Shown piece after piece: positions 20,323 through 31,778 of a DNA stretch of 64,000 nt. The stretch spans positions 13,577,489 to 13,641,488 of the forward strand of contig OX467090.1 of the NCBI GenBank assembly GCA_950106755.1, read 5' to 3'. The DNA comes from Climacium dendroides. Its lineage: Eukaryota > Streptophyta > Bryopsida > Hypnales > Climaciaceae. The position numbers and the translations under genes were made by a program. Positions within the stretch are counted from its first letter, which is position 1, and each line of letters opens with the position of its first letter. The notes beneath the pieces were generated by a model. That model saw only the letters and a list, made by a program, of their open reading frames with translations. It was not told the DNA's origin and did not search any database.

Positions 20323-20903
20323 TTAATCCTTGAATGCCCTAGGTATCAAATTCTAGTGTCAACAAAACATTGTAGTTAAAGAAAACCTTACCAAGTTACT
20401 ATTTTTGTAATCTACATTTATGGAAAATTCTTTATGAAGTTTGATTTTAGCATCAAAAATCTGATTTTGAAATTGAATAATTATGTTTTTTCTATTCAAG
20501 ACTTTATACACACGGGACCATTGCAAATCTTGATTTTCTAGTGTTGAAGGTTCTTGGAAATGAACTTCAATATACTATGTAGAATTTGGTGAGAAAACGC
20601 ATTAGAAATTCATTTAAAAAATTTTAGAGTAGATTTCAAAAAGTTGTAAATGGATTGGGGTCATGCATGTTATGCCCTTTAGTCTCATATTTTTTAGTGA
20701 CCATTTTTTTTGTTTTGACATGTGAAAAGAGGATCAAAAGACTTCAAATCACTTTCATAGTTTTAACACCTTCATGATCAAACATTATAATTTTGCAATC
20801 CATAGGTGATATTGTTGTGTTTTCTTTTTCCATGAGATCTCTAACATGTCTAGTTTGACTTTGTATAGTTACAATTCAAAAAAAATTGGCATTTAGGGAT
20901 TAA
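20323..20903. mobile_element. MITE-like element, family 2, inverted copy
   Basis: Starts TTAATCCTTGAATGCC and ends GGCATTTAGGGATTAA. The interior is the reverse complement of 2660-3296 and 52188-52833. Its last 38 bases (GGCATTTAGGGATTAAGATT and onward) recur at about 20980-21018, a local duplication of the element end. Confidence 0.7.
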
Positions 20904-21146
20904 GATTCCATTCATAATTCATTAAACTTAATTGTTTTTTCAATTCAGAACAAATTCCAAGAAGCTCTTAAAAGATGTTTGGCATTTAGGGATTAAGATT
21001 CCATTCATAATTCATTTGTCGACAGTCTCCATTGTAGCATAGCTCTTATTCAAGTGGATGCAGACATTTCCACAAGCACAAACTCAAACGATTGAAGCTA
21101 ATTAAAGAGACCAAATCCTAAAAAACAGGAATGAGAAATGCTAACT

Positions 21147-21376
21147 TTAACCCTTAAATGTTGAGGCAAACGTTTTGCATCCGATGAATGACAAGGAATT
21201 CTCCTGTGTAGGACAGAAATGCAACTATTCATCCTGGGAATTAGGGGTGGAAAGGGGAAAACTTCTACAATAGTTTGACTCCCAATGATTATTTTTGGTT
21301 TTTTTAAACTAGATGATGTCACATGGTTCCAAAAAGGCTGATTTCCACGGTCACCAACCCAACGTTTAAGGATTAA
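21147..21376. mobile_element. MITE-like element, family 1, inverted copy
   Basis: Begins TTAACCCTTAAATGTTGAGG and ends CGTTTAAGGATTAA, about 230 bp. The interior carries the family phrases GGACAGAAATGCAACTATTC and TTTCCACGGTCACCAA. Confidence 0.7.
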
Positions 21377-22398
21377 ATCTTTTGCCCGGAATGAGAAATT
21401 TTGTTTGAATGAAAATGCTTGGAAGCGCTTAGATGGCACAGGGCACGCTAGTTATTCAGCACTCATAGCAGTTGAAGGCTATAATGAATTGTTTTGGCCA
21501 TAATGAACTATTACATTTGCAATGTGGCTGACGTATTTCAATTTCCAAGCACGTACCCAAAAGAGTGAGTGCATGACCTAAGAAGATGCATTCAATTCAA
21601 AATGTACATCAAAAATAGGGTGAGGTTTTAGATATCTATTAATTTCCATTGAAAAATTGTCATTAATTCTCAACAAAAGTTGGTCCATTTATGTGTGTAC
21701 AAAGACATAATTTATACAGTATTTGTGTAATATTGAGTGACCCAATTTGTGCCATTATTTGTGCACAACTAGGTTTATGTACGCAAATCATTGTCCCCCC
21801 AAACTGGGGTTTTGTAACTATGATGCTCAAAAATAATTGAGAGAAACATAGAAGTAGGTGGACAAAACTTTGAAACCTAACTCTAACACCAAATTTGTGA
21901 AATTTAATATTTGCCAACCTAACACAACCTAGAAATGAGACACAAAGAACAATTTTAAGATATTAGAGTTAATTGTAAAGTGTGAGGACCAGGAATCAGG
22001 AGTTTGGAAAAAACACAAGACCAAACTCCCCAGAGCACCCAAACTGAGGGGTGATTGAGTTTGGTGCTGTGTTTGTTTTGTTCTATTCTTAGTTAAACCT
22101 TCCTCTGACACAGGTTCACAAACACAGGACAAACTTTACGATTAACTCTATTTTGGAAGAATGAAAAGCTCATAGAATTTTGGCATGCTATGAACAATTG
22201 ACTGTTTTCCGTTTCTACAAAACATGAAACTCCAACTGTAACGCTGCCAAAATATTGCAAGACAGTCCACATCTTTCAGTAAAGCACATCCATCAAAGAA
22301 TTCCAGGTACTTGATAAACTACTCAAAGTATCAACTTTTTTTCAAGGGTAGGACACGACCTGGCAAGCCATGGAACTCCAGACCTCAGCAACATTTCT
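21377..22398. other. Non-coding DNA
   Basis: Nothing recognisable; short open frames only. Confidence 0.4.
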
Positions 22399-22892
22399 TC
22401 AGCCCGTTTTCAAAAGAATCTGCTGGACTGCCACCGCAAAAGCTCTGACTCCACTTCTTATGAGGATTAGAACAAAGAAACGTCCATCTAATTCTCCACC
22501 TATGTTAACTCTGACTTTTAGAGTCACAGGCTCGCTGGTGGATTTGGGATGCACAACGGGAGGGAGCAAATGCAACAGTTACCCCTGCCAAAGCCCTCCA
22601 TGCTCATGAGGATACGAACGTACAAAATTCCAGTTTAACGTCTGTCGAAGCTCTCGATTCAACATGCCCCTGTCTTTTCTCTGAGCTTCAGAATGAGAGG
22701 CTCGCTGGTGAAGTTGGGCACAAGCTTCACGACGCACGAGAGATTCTTAAGAAAGCACCCACAAGGCTCAGTTGCGTAAGCCACAGTCTGCCCAGCCGAA
22801 GACCTGTCCACCGCAGACGAAAGGTACGACACCGTGACCACCTCAGTCGGGAGCAGTTTCTTATCTAAGCCACGAGCAGCCACCCGAAGCAC
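22399..22892 (-). pseudogene. Two coding-like fragments of an unrecognised gene, in tandem
   Basis: On the - strand, 22659-22892 is open for 77 codons and includes the phrases TEVVTVSYLSSAVDRSS and FTSEPLILKLREKTG before its stop. A second stretch, 22399-22567, reads PVVHPKSTSEPVTLKV and is a diverged copy of the same end. The two share a SEPxxLKxR pattern and the base string GGCTCGCTGGTG. I do not recognise the family. They look like two decayed copies of a C-terminal exon; no upstream exons could be joined. Confidence 0.35.
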
Positions 22893-23867
22893 GCTCTAGT
22901 TCATAAAACCCTTCATGCGCATACAAAATGGACTGGCAACCAGCCACTCAGTTGAGAGGTAACTTCGACAAGGGACAGACTTGCTGCAAACCCTTCGCAC
23001 CAGGTTTGGTGTGGCCCGATTGGGCTAACTTCGACCTCTGCATTCCAGTTTAGAACCGGCACAGGAGAACTGCTAGCTTAGAATATGCTAACAGTTCCTC
23101 GGTAATGAACAGAATTAACTATGGATTTTAGAATAAAGCAGAATCGGACTTCACTAGCAGTTACCTGCTCATCACCAAGTCCTGTGTGGCTGGAAAAAAA
23201 AACTCATCTATTGCAATACACTTGGTTGCTTTGAATTAGCAAACCGGGTGCAAGAATGACTTGTAGGCTAAATGTCAAAGGCCACTCATCTTTGAATGCC
23301 GGAGATGGAGCTGCTTGCCATCCCTTCAATTGAAATCTACAATCTCCCACTTTGAATAATTGCGTAAACAACTTATTAAAAAATTGATCTCAAGAGAGTT
23401 TGGCTATTGTAGTACTAGCAGTTATCTCTCCAGTGGGCTCTATTGAGAGAGCTTCCAATGCCTACGCACTGGTTAAAATGCTCAAAAGTAATGGGAAAGG
23501 AAAAATCCTCTCCTTAGTTCGATGATAGGCAAATGCGAACAGCAATCGTCTGCATTACACGCTACCACTAGTTGGAGGAGATGAGAAAGAAGCTTCTGTG
23601 GTGGCACCTGTTACGTCCACAATGAAGATCAATTGCGTCCATCTGCTGCTCCTTCGTTTACTTCCGCCATGTCTATCCTATATATTTAGCAATTGATGCA
23701 TCATTATTCCATTTCAAATCCCCACATCAATCCATGGATTAGCTGAATTCGATCTCCCAGCGAGCCTTCGCCTCACTCAGATGTGTGAGCTCAGATAATG
23801 GTGGGAGGTAGCGTCCAGTCCTCACCACCACTATCGATCTCAAAGTGCTGCTATAAGTGTTTTTTTG
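22893..23867. other. Non-coding DNA
   Basis: Moderate GC and no supported gene. Whether it belongs to the fragments at 22.4-22.9 kb is unclear. Confidence 0.35.
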
Positions 23868-24450
23868 GTTTTCTCAGCTTGAGGCGTGGATGCAGTCATG
23901 TAAGGATGCAACGCACAGTGTGTTCGGTGAATTCGAGACCAAGAGAAGTTGCAGTTACAGCTGGTGGAGGTCGACGAGGACTCCCCCTTCTCAAAAACTT
24001 GTTTGAAGATGAGGCTCTGGGAAGTCTAATATTAATAGGTTTCTTTCCCTGAAGATGAGCAGATTGGAAGAACCTGGCTGTTCCAATGTTTATGCTCCTT
24101 TGATTGATTACAATTGAATGATGAGGTTTAGGAAAATGTGATGGCTTTGGACAGTCCGTGTGCTTTTATTTTTCTTTTGAGAATAACGATGGGGCCATTC
24201 TTTCGGGTTGAAACCTCCCTCACTGCTCTGCTTCCTGTTTGAGCATTTTACCCCATCTACTGCTATCCGAGCTCAACGAGATTGAATAATTTGCAAGCCA
24301 CTGGCTGGTCGACGTGCAGGTTGGTAACGCTCTTGTCATACTGTCTCGAATTACAAAGAGCTTTAAGGAATTTTACCCAGTTGTAGACTTTTAGCATTGA
24401 CTAGCTCTTGCTAGCTACTTCAGCATTCAAGAACTTTTATAGACTTTTCA
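23868..24450 (+). pseudogene. Decayed partial copy of VTE1 exon 7 with intron flanks
   Basis: The stretch 23870-24020 matches the end of VTE1 intron 6 and exon 7 (12330-12470), keeping the TAGGGRRGL-like block VTAGGGRRGLPLLKN. The match continues into VTE1 intron 7 at 24110-24210 (ATGAGGTTTAGGAAAA) and 24340-24450 (GTAGACTTTTAGCATTGA; compare 13215-13320), with an internal deletion of some 400 bases. Intron sequence is included, so the copy arose at DNA level and not by retroposition. The donor GCTCTG|GTAAGC has become GCTCTG|GGAAGT and the exon has substitutions and a changed acceptor region. It is non-functional as a cyclase. Confidence 0.8.
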
Positions 24451-24602
24451 TAGAACTCATCATTCAAGAGCAATGGCATGATATGGGTTCCAAAAAGGGA
24501 CTGTCTCACTAAAACACTGTCATTTTTGGACTCATTCAATGTGTGCTAGAAATTACACATTTTTTTATTTACATGAATACGATGAAATTTATGAGAAAGT
24601 AA

Positions 24603-25417
24603 CTCATAGTCTGCTACTACACAACCATAGGATGAACCAAGATCTTCTGACTCCTGCTCCTCTTTTAGTGCCTCTATGAGTACATTGGAAGCTTTGAGGT
24701 CCCTGTGGACAATGTTGTCCTGGTGCAAGCTCCTCATCCCACCTGCAATAAAGTACATGCTATATTGAAGTTCCCAATCAGAAAAAGGAGCACAGAATTG
24801 ATTGTTGTTGCGCTCCATTCTCTTGTCAATAAGCTTCCGCAAGTCCCCTGCATATTGAAACATCTTGAATGCAATCCTCCCGTTCATCACCACCGTGCAA
24901 CCAAGGATTGGAGAACATGACCCCGTAGGAAAATACATACTGTTACATCGTTGAGCATTCCTAGAGGCCATTGCTTTTGAAGGTCCAGCACCGATGAGCC
25001 CTCCCTGAACACCTTCAACACGCACCCATACGATCCCTTATCCTGCGCTTCGAAGATTTCCGCCTGAGCTCCCTCGGCAATCTTCTTGCCCACCACTAAA
25101 AAATCAGAATAGTATGTAAAGAAATCGCCAATTTGCGGAAACTGCCTCTGCAGGCTCATACAATCTCGCTGTTGGTCACACGAGACCATTTCCCCTACTC
25201 CCCGCCACTGGAGTCCTCTGCTACACTCAGAGGCTGCTGGAGCTCACTCCAATGGTCTTTCGAAGCGGCGATCTCGAAATCGAGGGCTGTTTCATAGTCA
25301 GACTTGCTTTGTAACAGTCCTTCGATGCGTGGGGAATGATACACAGACGAGGAGGAAGGGGACGCAGAGCAATTGCAGGATGTGTTTCCCAGTTCAACAC
25401 TCGTGGTTTTCTGCCAT
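24603..25417 (-). pseudogene. Truncated, frameshifted kinase pseudogene, copy B
   Basis: Homology to kinase A starts at the conserved ATG (25417). A one-base loss within the first eight codons already breaks the frame (ATGGCAGAAAACCACGAG then TGTTGA). A further shift lies near 24950, between KKIAEGAQAEIFEA (frame 1) and NGRIAFKMFQYAGDL (frame 2). Homology stops after VADYE at 24603, so the activation loop and C-lobe are missing. The truncation point lies about 150 bp from the VTE1 exon 7 copy. HRDLKASN is still present. Upstream sequence matches the flank of copy D. Confidence 0.85.
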
Positions 25418-25838
25418 CACGAATCCCCCAACTGCGGAATTTTCACAACGCAAACAACACCTCGGAACACCAAAAATTGGCTACAGTAAATGCTACACGA
25501 CGGATTTCTTCGTATATTCCCGAAGGTGGAAACAACGCCCTGTTGTTGCGCACAAACGCCGATCGAAATCGAAATCAGTACCTATCGACGAGGGGCGAGA
25601 TCGGCGTTGGTGCCCTCCTTGCAAAAACAATCTCAGCAACAAAAACAATCTCAGCAAGCTTGCAAACCCCAGCCCGCAGTCTCCCAGGCGAGCCCTCAGT
25701 CACCTCACTGATCGCCCACAAGTTAACACTCACGTCGTAGGCGTCAAGAGCTTCATCACCTCAAGCAGTGACTCCCAGCACATCTCAAAGCTCTCCTCCA
25801 CCAGCGCAGAAATCAGATGCACGAAATAGCCATCAGTA

Positions 25839-26108
25839 ATGAGCAATCCTTGGTGCCCAGTCGGCATCTCCTGCTACCCATCTGGATCCAGCCTCGCTTT
25901 CGAGAAGTCCCAAGGCTTGCCCCGGGTCCTCATTTCTGCAGACAACTCGACCTGGTTAGCCGTCCTGGAGCCGAATCTGCCGCCCTATAACTTAGCTTTG
26001 TTGGGCCTTCAAGGAAGTAGCATTGAAAGGCCCTACGAAGGACAGCGTAACACGTCGTACCATATGCGTGACCAGGTTGAAGAGGTATGGATCACTGTTT
26101 GGGGATAA
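25839..26108 (+). CDS. Hypothetical MSNP frame, repeat copy 1
   Basis: Open for 89 codons, starting MSNPWCPVGISCYPSGSS. The first 57 codons are almost identical to the frame at 54669-54959 (ending NLALLGLQ), after which the two diverge by frame changes. A third copy at 35116 is broken. No domain, signal peptide or membrane segment is evident and I do not recognise the family. Conservation may only reflect recent DNA duplication. It may be the remains of an exon of a duplicated gene. Confidence 0.3.
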   Translation: MSNPWCPVGISCYPSGSSLAFEKSQGLPRVLISADNSTWLAVLEPNLPPYNLALLGLQGSSIERPYEGQRNTSYHMRDQVEEVWITVWG

Positions 26109-26140
26109 TTTTTCCGCTTTACTACTGTGGCTATTTTTCT

Positions 26141-26565
26141 TTAACCCTTAAACGATGAACTGGTGACCGTAGAAATCATCCATTTCTTCTTAAACAAGAG
26201 TGTTGAACAAGGGCTTCCATCAGGTAGAGAGGCTGATTTCACACTACATAAACCACCTGGCACTGCAAGGTATCAAACGTGCAACCACTCCATTCAGTTT
26301 GGGTACCTTACCACCATCTCGATACCTTACTACCATCATCTAGTAGTTTAGGGTCATCTCCAATCAAAGAAATCATTCATTTTGAATCAATGGAAATCAT
26401 TGGTCAAAAAAATTCAAGAGCATTCATTGGAAGTCAAAGTAATTTAGAAGATCTCCCCTTTTCACACAAAATTATGAGGACAAATAGTTGTACTTTTATT
26501 CTACACTAAAAGATTCTCTATCATTCATCAAACACCAAACATCCTTTTTGACATTCAAGGGTTAA
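26141..26565. mobile_element. MITE-like element, family 1
   Basis: Begins TTAACCCTTAAACGATGAAC and ends CATTCAAGGGTTAA, so it has imperfect inverted ends. The interior carries GTGACCGTAGAAATCATCC, CATTGGAAGTCAAAGT and CACAAAATTATGAGGA. The equivalent copy in unit 2 is 35409-35827. Confidence 0.75.
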
Positions 26566-28500
26566 TTCCCATTTTGGACCATTTTTTCAAGTATGGAGTT
26601 TGGTTATTTTTTCTAGTTTTTACTCTAAGTAGAAGTTTGATAGATCTTTTCACAAGTTTCTTTGATGTTGTTTTCAAATTGCAAATGGGATTTTTCCCAA
26701 TTCCACCAACTAACTTTGAACTAGCTATTGACTTTTTTTAAACATTGGTATTTATGAATATCTTAATGGATATAATAATCTTTAATCTCTAACATTAGAA
26801 AGAGAAAGGATTATTAGCCTATCTGCCTATTTTTTACCCCATGGGTCATTGCAATTATTTAAAGTTAACAAATTTACAATGTTTGCGTGCAAAAAAATAA
26901 AAACAAACCAAGGGATAATCTATATGATTGTACTTTCATCAACTCACTTTGAAAAAACAAAGAAACATATGACAAGGTCTTAGCAAGAAACATATATCTT
27001 CCCATTGTTGTTCCTAGCTAAAGGAGGAAGATTCTTGTCTTTTTTGTAATGCAAATGTAATTCTTAAGTCCCTACTTGCTTGCAATGGTAATTCAATAGC
27101 ACCCTTCAAGACTGTGAATTAATGAATGAACGTCCTACCATATATAAACAACAAAACACACATGTTTGTATTCATCAAATTCACAAAATCATCATGTCTA
27201 CAAACGCTTAGAATGGTGGACATATCAAAATGAATGAAAAATCATTTCAAATGTAAGAATACTTGCTCAAATCATTGAAAAAATGTGCAAATGGATGGTA
27301 GTTTATTTACTAGTGTAGGGCTTGGCATGGCTGTGCAGCACTGTTGATGATTTGGCCTAGTCTCATTCTTTGGCTAATGATATTTATAAGTCTTGAAGAA
27401 TTGACCCTCACTCTATTGAAATTCCACACTGTTGGATAAGTTCATTGGATATTGATTCTCATGTAAAAGAAGAGTTCGCCTTTTTCCTTTTTGGTGATAT
27501 AAGGTAAGATTGGATATTTCTTTTGTAATCCATCATTATACACATGGCGATTCATAAGAATGATACTGAGTGTCTGATGGCACAAAGCTCAGTTCAAGAA
27601 ATTCAAATGTGGAATTCTGAAAGATCAGTGAAACCAGTAACACACCTTGAAAACGGTCATGGTGTACTAAATTTGAAGAGAGCTCCGACAATTGCAATGC
27701 ACCCTTCGACATTTTACAATTTCTCTGAGATTCGATTCGATTTGTTTGGAATAGAGGCATTTTGGCTTCTAGTACTATGATTTGTTAGCTGGTTAGAAAA
27801 CAAAAGATGTTCCAACTCACTTAACCGAGGGTAGAAAGATGACAGGGTTTCGAGATTTGGGTTGCTGGATGATCCACGTTTGATTGTATATTTTTTGAGT
27901 CGCAGAAGCCACAAGTTTTCCTGAAGATGCCTACTGATGGGCACAAATCAGTGGACATGCACTTCCAATGACTGACTTCTGTTGCAAATATCCTCGACAG
28001 GTCAGTTAGAGATTTCTTCTCGTTAATCCGCGGTCCGTTTTCGTGTTGGTCGGAATGCATCGTCAGAAACTTCAAAACATATCGTGTCACGGTCTGACAG
28101 TGAAAGCTTTTGAACGAATGTTATGTTTTTACTCACACAGCTTCATTTCACGGTTCTTGAAGTGGTCAAGGAACTCTGGTTTCAATCAGTGCCGAAGGGA
28201 AAGGAAGGACCTTGATTTCTGGCGCCCGGATTTTTACCGTTGTCGTCAGCAGTGTACGAGTGAGATCAATAGCCATGCCCTCGGGCTCACACAACGAGGT
28301 GGAGGATTGGATTTATTCCAGAAGATGAACCAAAGCACCACTTCATTCCTCACGAGAACAATGCGCAGCAACTAATGATGACTTAGACTTCGAGTTTCAG
28401 TTTTGAAAAACCTTCTTCATTGCATTTTCATTCAACAATAAGAAAGAAGCATCTCTTCCTCTCGTACAAGAGTCGGATCATCCACTTCATAGGTAGAAAG
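26566..28500. repeat. Non-coding part of unit 1
   Basis: Aligned with 35828-37611. It holds no supported gene. The portion 27.75-28.45 kb is present three times in the window (also 36.87-37.56 and 41.43-42.05 kb) and has open frames on both strands, the clearest ending QKMNQSTTSFLTRTMRSN, but these vary in length between copies. Confidence 0.55.
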
Positions 28501-29390
28501 TTAGAAAAATTATGCAAAAAAGACAAAAGTAATTTTATAATTTTACAAAGAAGTGTATAATGTTTGCAAGAGGAGATTCAAAATTCTTGGCCAAAAGAAT
28601 TTCATGAAGAAGCTTATGAAATGATTGGGAGGCTATTTTCCATGTTTCCAAAATCTAATTTTTGCAATCAACTAGACCTTTTTGGTTTAACAAGGCAACA
28701 TCTACTCCTAAAATTGAGTTTCTCCCTACTCATTTTGAAAATGAAAGCATTGCCAAATTCAATAGAGGCAATTCCAAGAACTTCAATTTTTTGGGCGGTT
28801 TCAACACCTCAAGGAAGTCCACCTTTCAAAAGATGATAATTCCTTACATAAACAAATAGAACGAGGCAAACTACGATGAAAGTATACAAGCTAGAATAAA
28901 CTCAAATCTACTCCATCAGTATCCTAGTGTCAATATAAATCATCATAGAAAAAGGTACAATCAACATACAAGGAACTCATCCAAAGTTGTAGTTCTTTAG
29001 ATAAAGCTCTAAAGGAACTTTACAACTATGAAGCGACTGTAAAGCCTAGTTCTAACAATCACTTTCCCTAATAGAAGGGGAGACAATATTTTGTAGTCAT
29101 CCAAAAGTTCATTTACTTGAACTCATTGTAATTCTTCTTACATCATTAATATGTGTTCTACATCATAGTGTAACAAAGATAGTCTTTGTTTTACAAATTC
29201 TTTGATCCTCAGTATAGGACATGGTTCACCTACAATGCCCAAAAAGTTTTTAAAAGTGTGCACTAGAAAGTAAACCATAAAGAGTTCAATGGAAGAATAA
29301 GATTTCTCAAAAAAAAAAAAAAAAAAAAAAGAGCGTGGGATCTCAACAACAAGTATGTTTATTACAAGCAAAATGAAACTCAATTCAAAT
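28501..29390 (-). repeat. 3' flank of kinase C with poly-A tract
   Basis: Aligned with 38259-39140 (kinase E) and more distantly with 16.26-17.36 kb (kinase A). A run of 22 A at 29309-29330 replaces about 25 bases of unique sequence present in unit 2. Confidence 0.65.
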
Positions 29391-30623
29391 TTACATCAAA
29401 TTGCAACACTCACTAAAAGATACATCTTTGTTTACAGGATATTTAATGAATTCCATTATTTCCATAAAGTCAGGTCTTTTTTTGGGATTTGAATGCCAAC
29501 ATCTCCTCAACAAAGTCTTGATCCAAGGCTTAGTCTTCTTAGGCAACAGAGGCCTATCCCCTCGAAGAACCACATCGTAGTCATTTGTCATGACACCCTC
29601 AAAAGGAAGCTTACCAGTGATCATTTCATAGCAAGTCATTGCAAAGCTGTAGACATCCGCTTCCTTGGTGAATAAATCAGGTGTGAGATTGCGATCTTTC
29701 ACACCTTGCAATATTTCTGGAGCTCTCCAAAACGCAGTCCCCACCACTCCCACCGAGCACTCGTAGTCTGCTACTAAACAAGTATACGAACCACGATTGA
29801 GATAAGTAGACGAACCTTGCTTGAGTGAATCGAGATCGTCGAACCATTGCTCTTGTACTGGAGTTCGTATTGGTTGTATGAATACATTCAAAGCTTTGAG
29901 ATCCCTGTGGACAATGTTGTCCTCGTGCAAGCCATTCATCCCGAGTGCAATATAATACATGTTCAGTTTAAGTTCCCAATCAGAGAAAGGAGCACGAAAT
30001 TGGTGGTTGTTGCGCTCCATTCTCTTGTCAATGAGCTTCCGCAAGTCCCCTGCACATCGACGCATCTGGAATACAAACCTCCCGTTCATCACCACCGTGC
30101 CAGCGACGACCGGAGAACATCCCATCCAAGGATTGTACTGGTTGTAACAATTGCTGAGCATTCCTGGAGGCCATTGCTTTTGAAGGTCCAGCACCGATGA
30201 GCCCTCCTTGAACACCTTCAACACGTACTCGTACGAAGATCCCTTACACTACGCTGCGAAGATTTCCGCCTGACCTCCCTCGGCAATCTTTTGGCCCAAC
30301 ACTAAAGAATCAAAAGTTTGGCGAAAGAAATGGCCCGTTTGCGGAAACTGCCTCCGCAGACTCAGCACAATCTCTTTGTTGGTCAGATGAGCTTTCGCCT
30401 TCTCTCCGCCACTGGAGTCTTCTACCACACTCGAAGGTTGCTGGAGCTCACTCCAATGGTCTTTCGAAGCGGCGATCTCAAAATCGAGGACTGTTTGATA
30501 GTCAGATTTGCTTTATAACAGTCCCTCAATGCGTGCGGAATGATACACAAATGAGGAGGAGGGGGATGCAAACCAATTGCAGGATGTGTTGCCTATTTCG
30601 ACAACCTTGTGGTTTTCTGCCAT
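29391..30623 (-). pseudogene. Kinase copy C with two in-frame stops
   Basis: The frame from the conserved ATG at 30623 has exactly the same length as copy E (411 codons including stops) and no indels relative to it. TAA at codon 37 (30513-30515) replaces the Gln codon found in A and E. TAG at codon 125 (30249-30251) follows EIFAA, directly after the glycine-loop region. Downstream, 275 codons remain open and hold VLKVFKEGSS, HRDLKALN (S changed to L), VADYECSVGVVGTAFWRAPE and CWHSNPKKRPDF. A product starting at a downstream ATG would lack the glycine loop and the VAIK Lys. Most likely a young pseudogene. Confidence 0.85.
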
Positions 30624-31320
30624 TGGGACTTCGCCAACTGCTGGGTTTTCACAACTCAAACAGCACCTCTGAACACGACCAAGTTTCTACAGCAAATGGT
30701 TACACAATTGGTTTTATTTCCAAGGGTGGAAACAAAATCTTGTTGTTGCGCGTGCACAGAGATCGGTCGAAATTGAAATTGAAATCGAAACCAAAACCAA
30801 AACCTACCGATGAGAGCGGCGTGAGTGCCCGTCTTGCAAGCAATCTCTCCGGAAACCCCAAACCTCAGCCTACCAAGAGAGACCTCAGTAATTGCAAGGA
30901 TCTTCCACACGCATCACCCCCGCCGAAGGCGACAAGAGCTTCAACGGCTCAACAAGTGACTCGCAGAGGCGTCACAACTCACAAAGCTCTTCTAAACCAG
31001 ACAAAGAACCAAATGTGCGCTAGAGCAAACTGAAGCAAGAGTGCCAAACAAGGCTGACACAAACCAGGAGAAATCGAAAACGACTAAGCTTGGTGAAGGC
31101 CTGGTTCGTCTCTCCGACACCACAGTGAGTGGCCTCATTATCCACAGAGCAGATGCGCACGAAATTCAACGCAGTGTTTTGTTTTTCTTATCATCTCGGA
31201 GAAGTAATTTAAATTTATTCGGGTTTTTTGTTTTAGTACTCATGCGAATGATGCTTGGTGATGTCCATATCTTTTCTTTTCTTTTTCCGGAATAAACCAG
31301 CAAGCCCATAAGCCCATTGC
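30624..31320 (-). promoter_or_regulatory. 5' flank of kinase C
   Basis: Aligned with 40374-41050 at very high identity and, for the first 300 bases, with the 5' flank of kinase A. Probable former leader and promoter. Confidence 0.4.
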
Positions 31321-31323
31321 ATT

Positions 31324-31775
31324 AGGGGTTGTCACACCACTTCCGAAGGCGTTCTGTTTCTGCGATATCCTCCACGTGTCATGCGGGGAAAGGCGGGTTG
31401 CAGCTGGCGGAGGCGTCGTTCTTCGAGAATCTGGAGTGTCGTTTCTTCTCCTCCGCAGGTGAAGAAACGGCACTTCTTCATTTTTTCTTCAGGAAGTTTT
31501 TACATCTTCGTCCTTAATTTCACCGCAGACACCGCTGTCCTCCTCTACTTTCACCTCTCGCCAATTTTTACATTCAACTCATTCAACTCCCCCTCAATCC
31601 TCAGCACAGGAAGAGGTAAATCTCTTTATTGTATTTTCATTCTCCACACAAGTTGCCTTCAAAAGGGCGTCACACCACCTCCATGCATCCAGCTTCCTCA
31701 TTGGCTCCTTGTTCCTCTCACCTACTTCTCATTCTTCAAGAAAATTTGGTTCTTGGAAGTGGTGTGACAACCCCT
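31324..31775. mobile_element. 452-bp non-autonomous TIR element
   Basis: The ends are a perfect 21-bp inverted repeat starting AGGGGTTGTCACACCACTTC (31324-31344 with 31755-31775). Flanking ATT occurs on both sides (31321-31323 and 31776-31778), consistent with a 3-bp target duplication. The paralogous site in unit 2 (about 41066) runs from CCCATTGC to GGAGTGGAATTACAACC without the element. The interior lacks a transposase. A 3-bp duplication fits PIF/Harbinger-like or CACTA-like elements; the family is not settled. Confidence 0.85.
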
Positions 31776-31778
31776 ATT

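Noticed and set aside
25329..25829. + strand open frames opposite the 5' ends of kinases B-E (for example 25329, 30533, 34366 and 40283)
   Set aside because: They read the conserved N-terminal coding and leader DNA backwards; low-complexity Lys/Ser/Arg text and changing lengths argue against genes.
29309..29330. Poly-A run beside kinase C as a retroposition tail
   Set aside because: It lies about 60 bases beyond the stop within flank DNA that is shared with the other copies, and the A residues replace unique sequence on the + strand, whereas a tail of this - strand gene would appear as T; simple slippage is likelier.
31381..31767. Open frame inside the 452-bp TIR element
   Set aside because: No transposase motifs and too short; treated as non-coding cargo.
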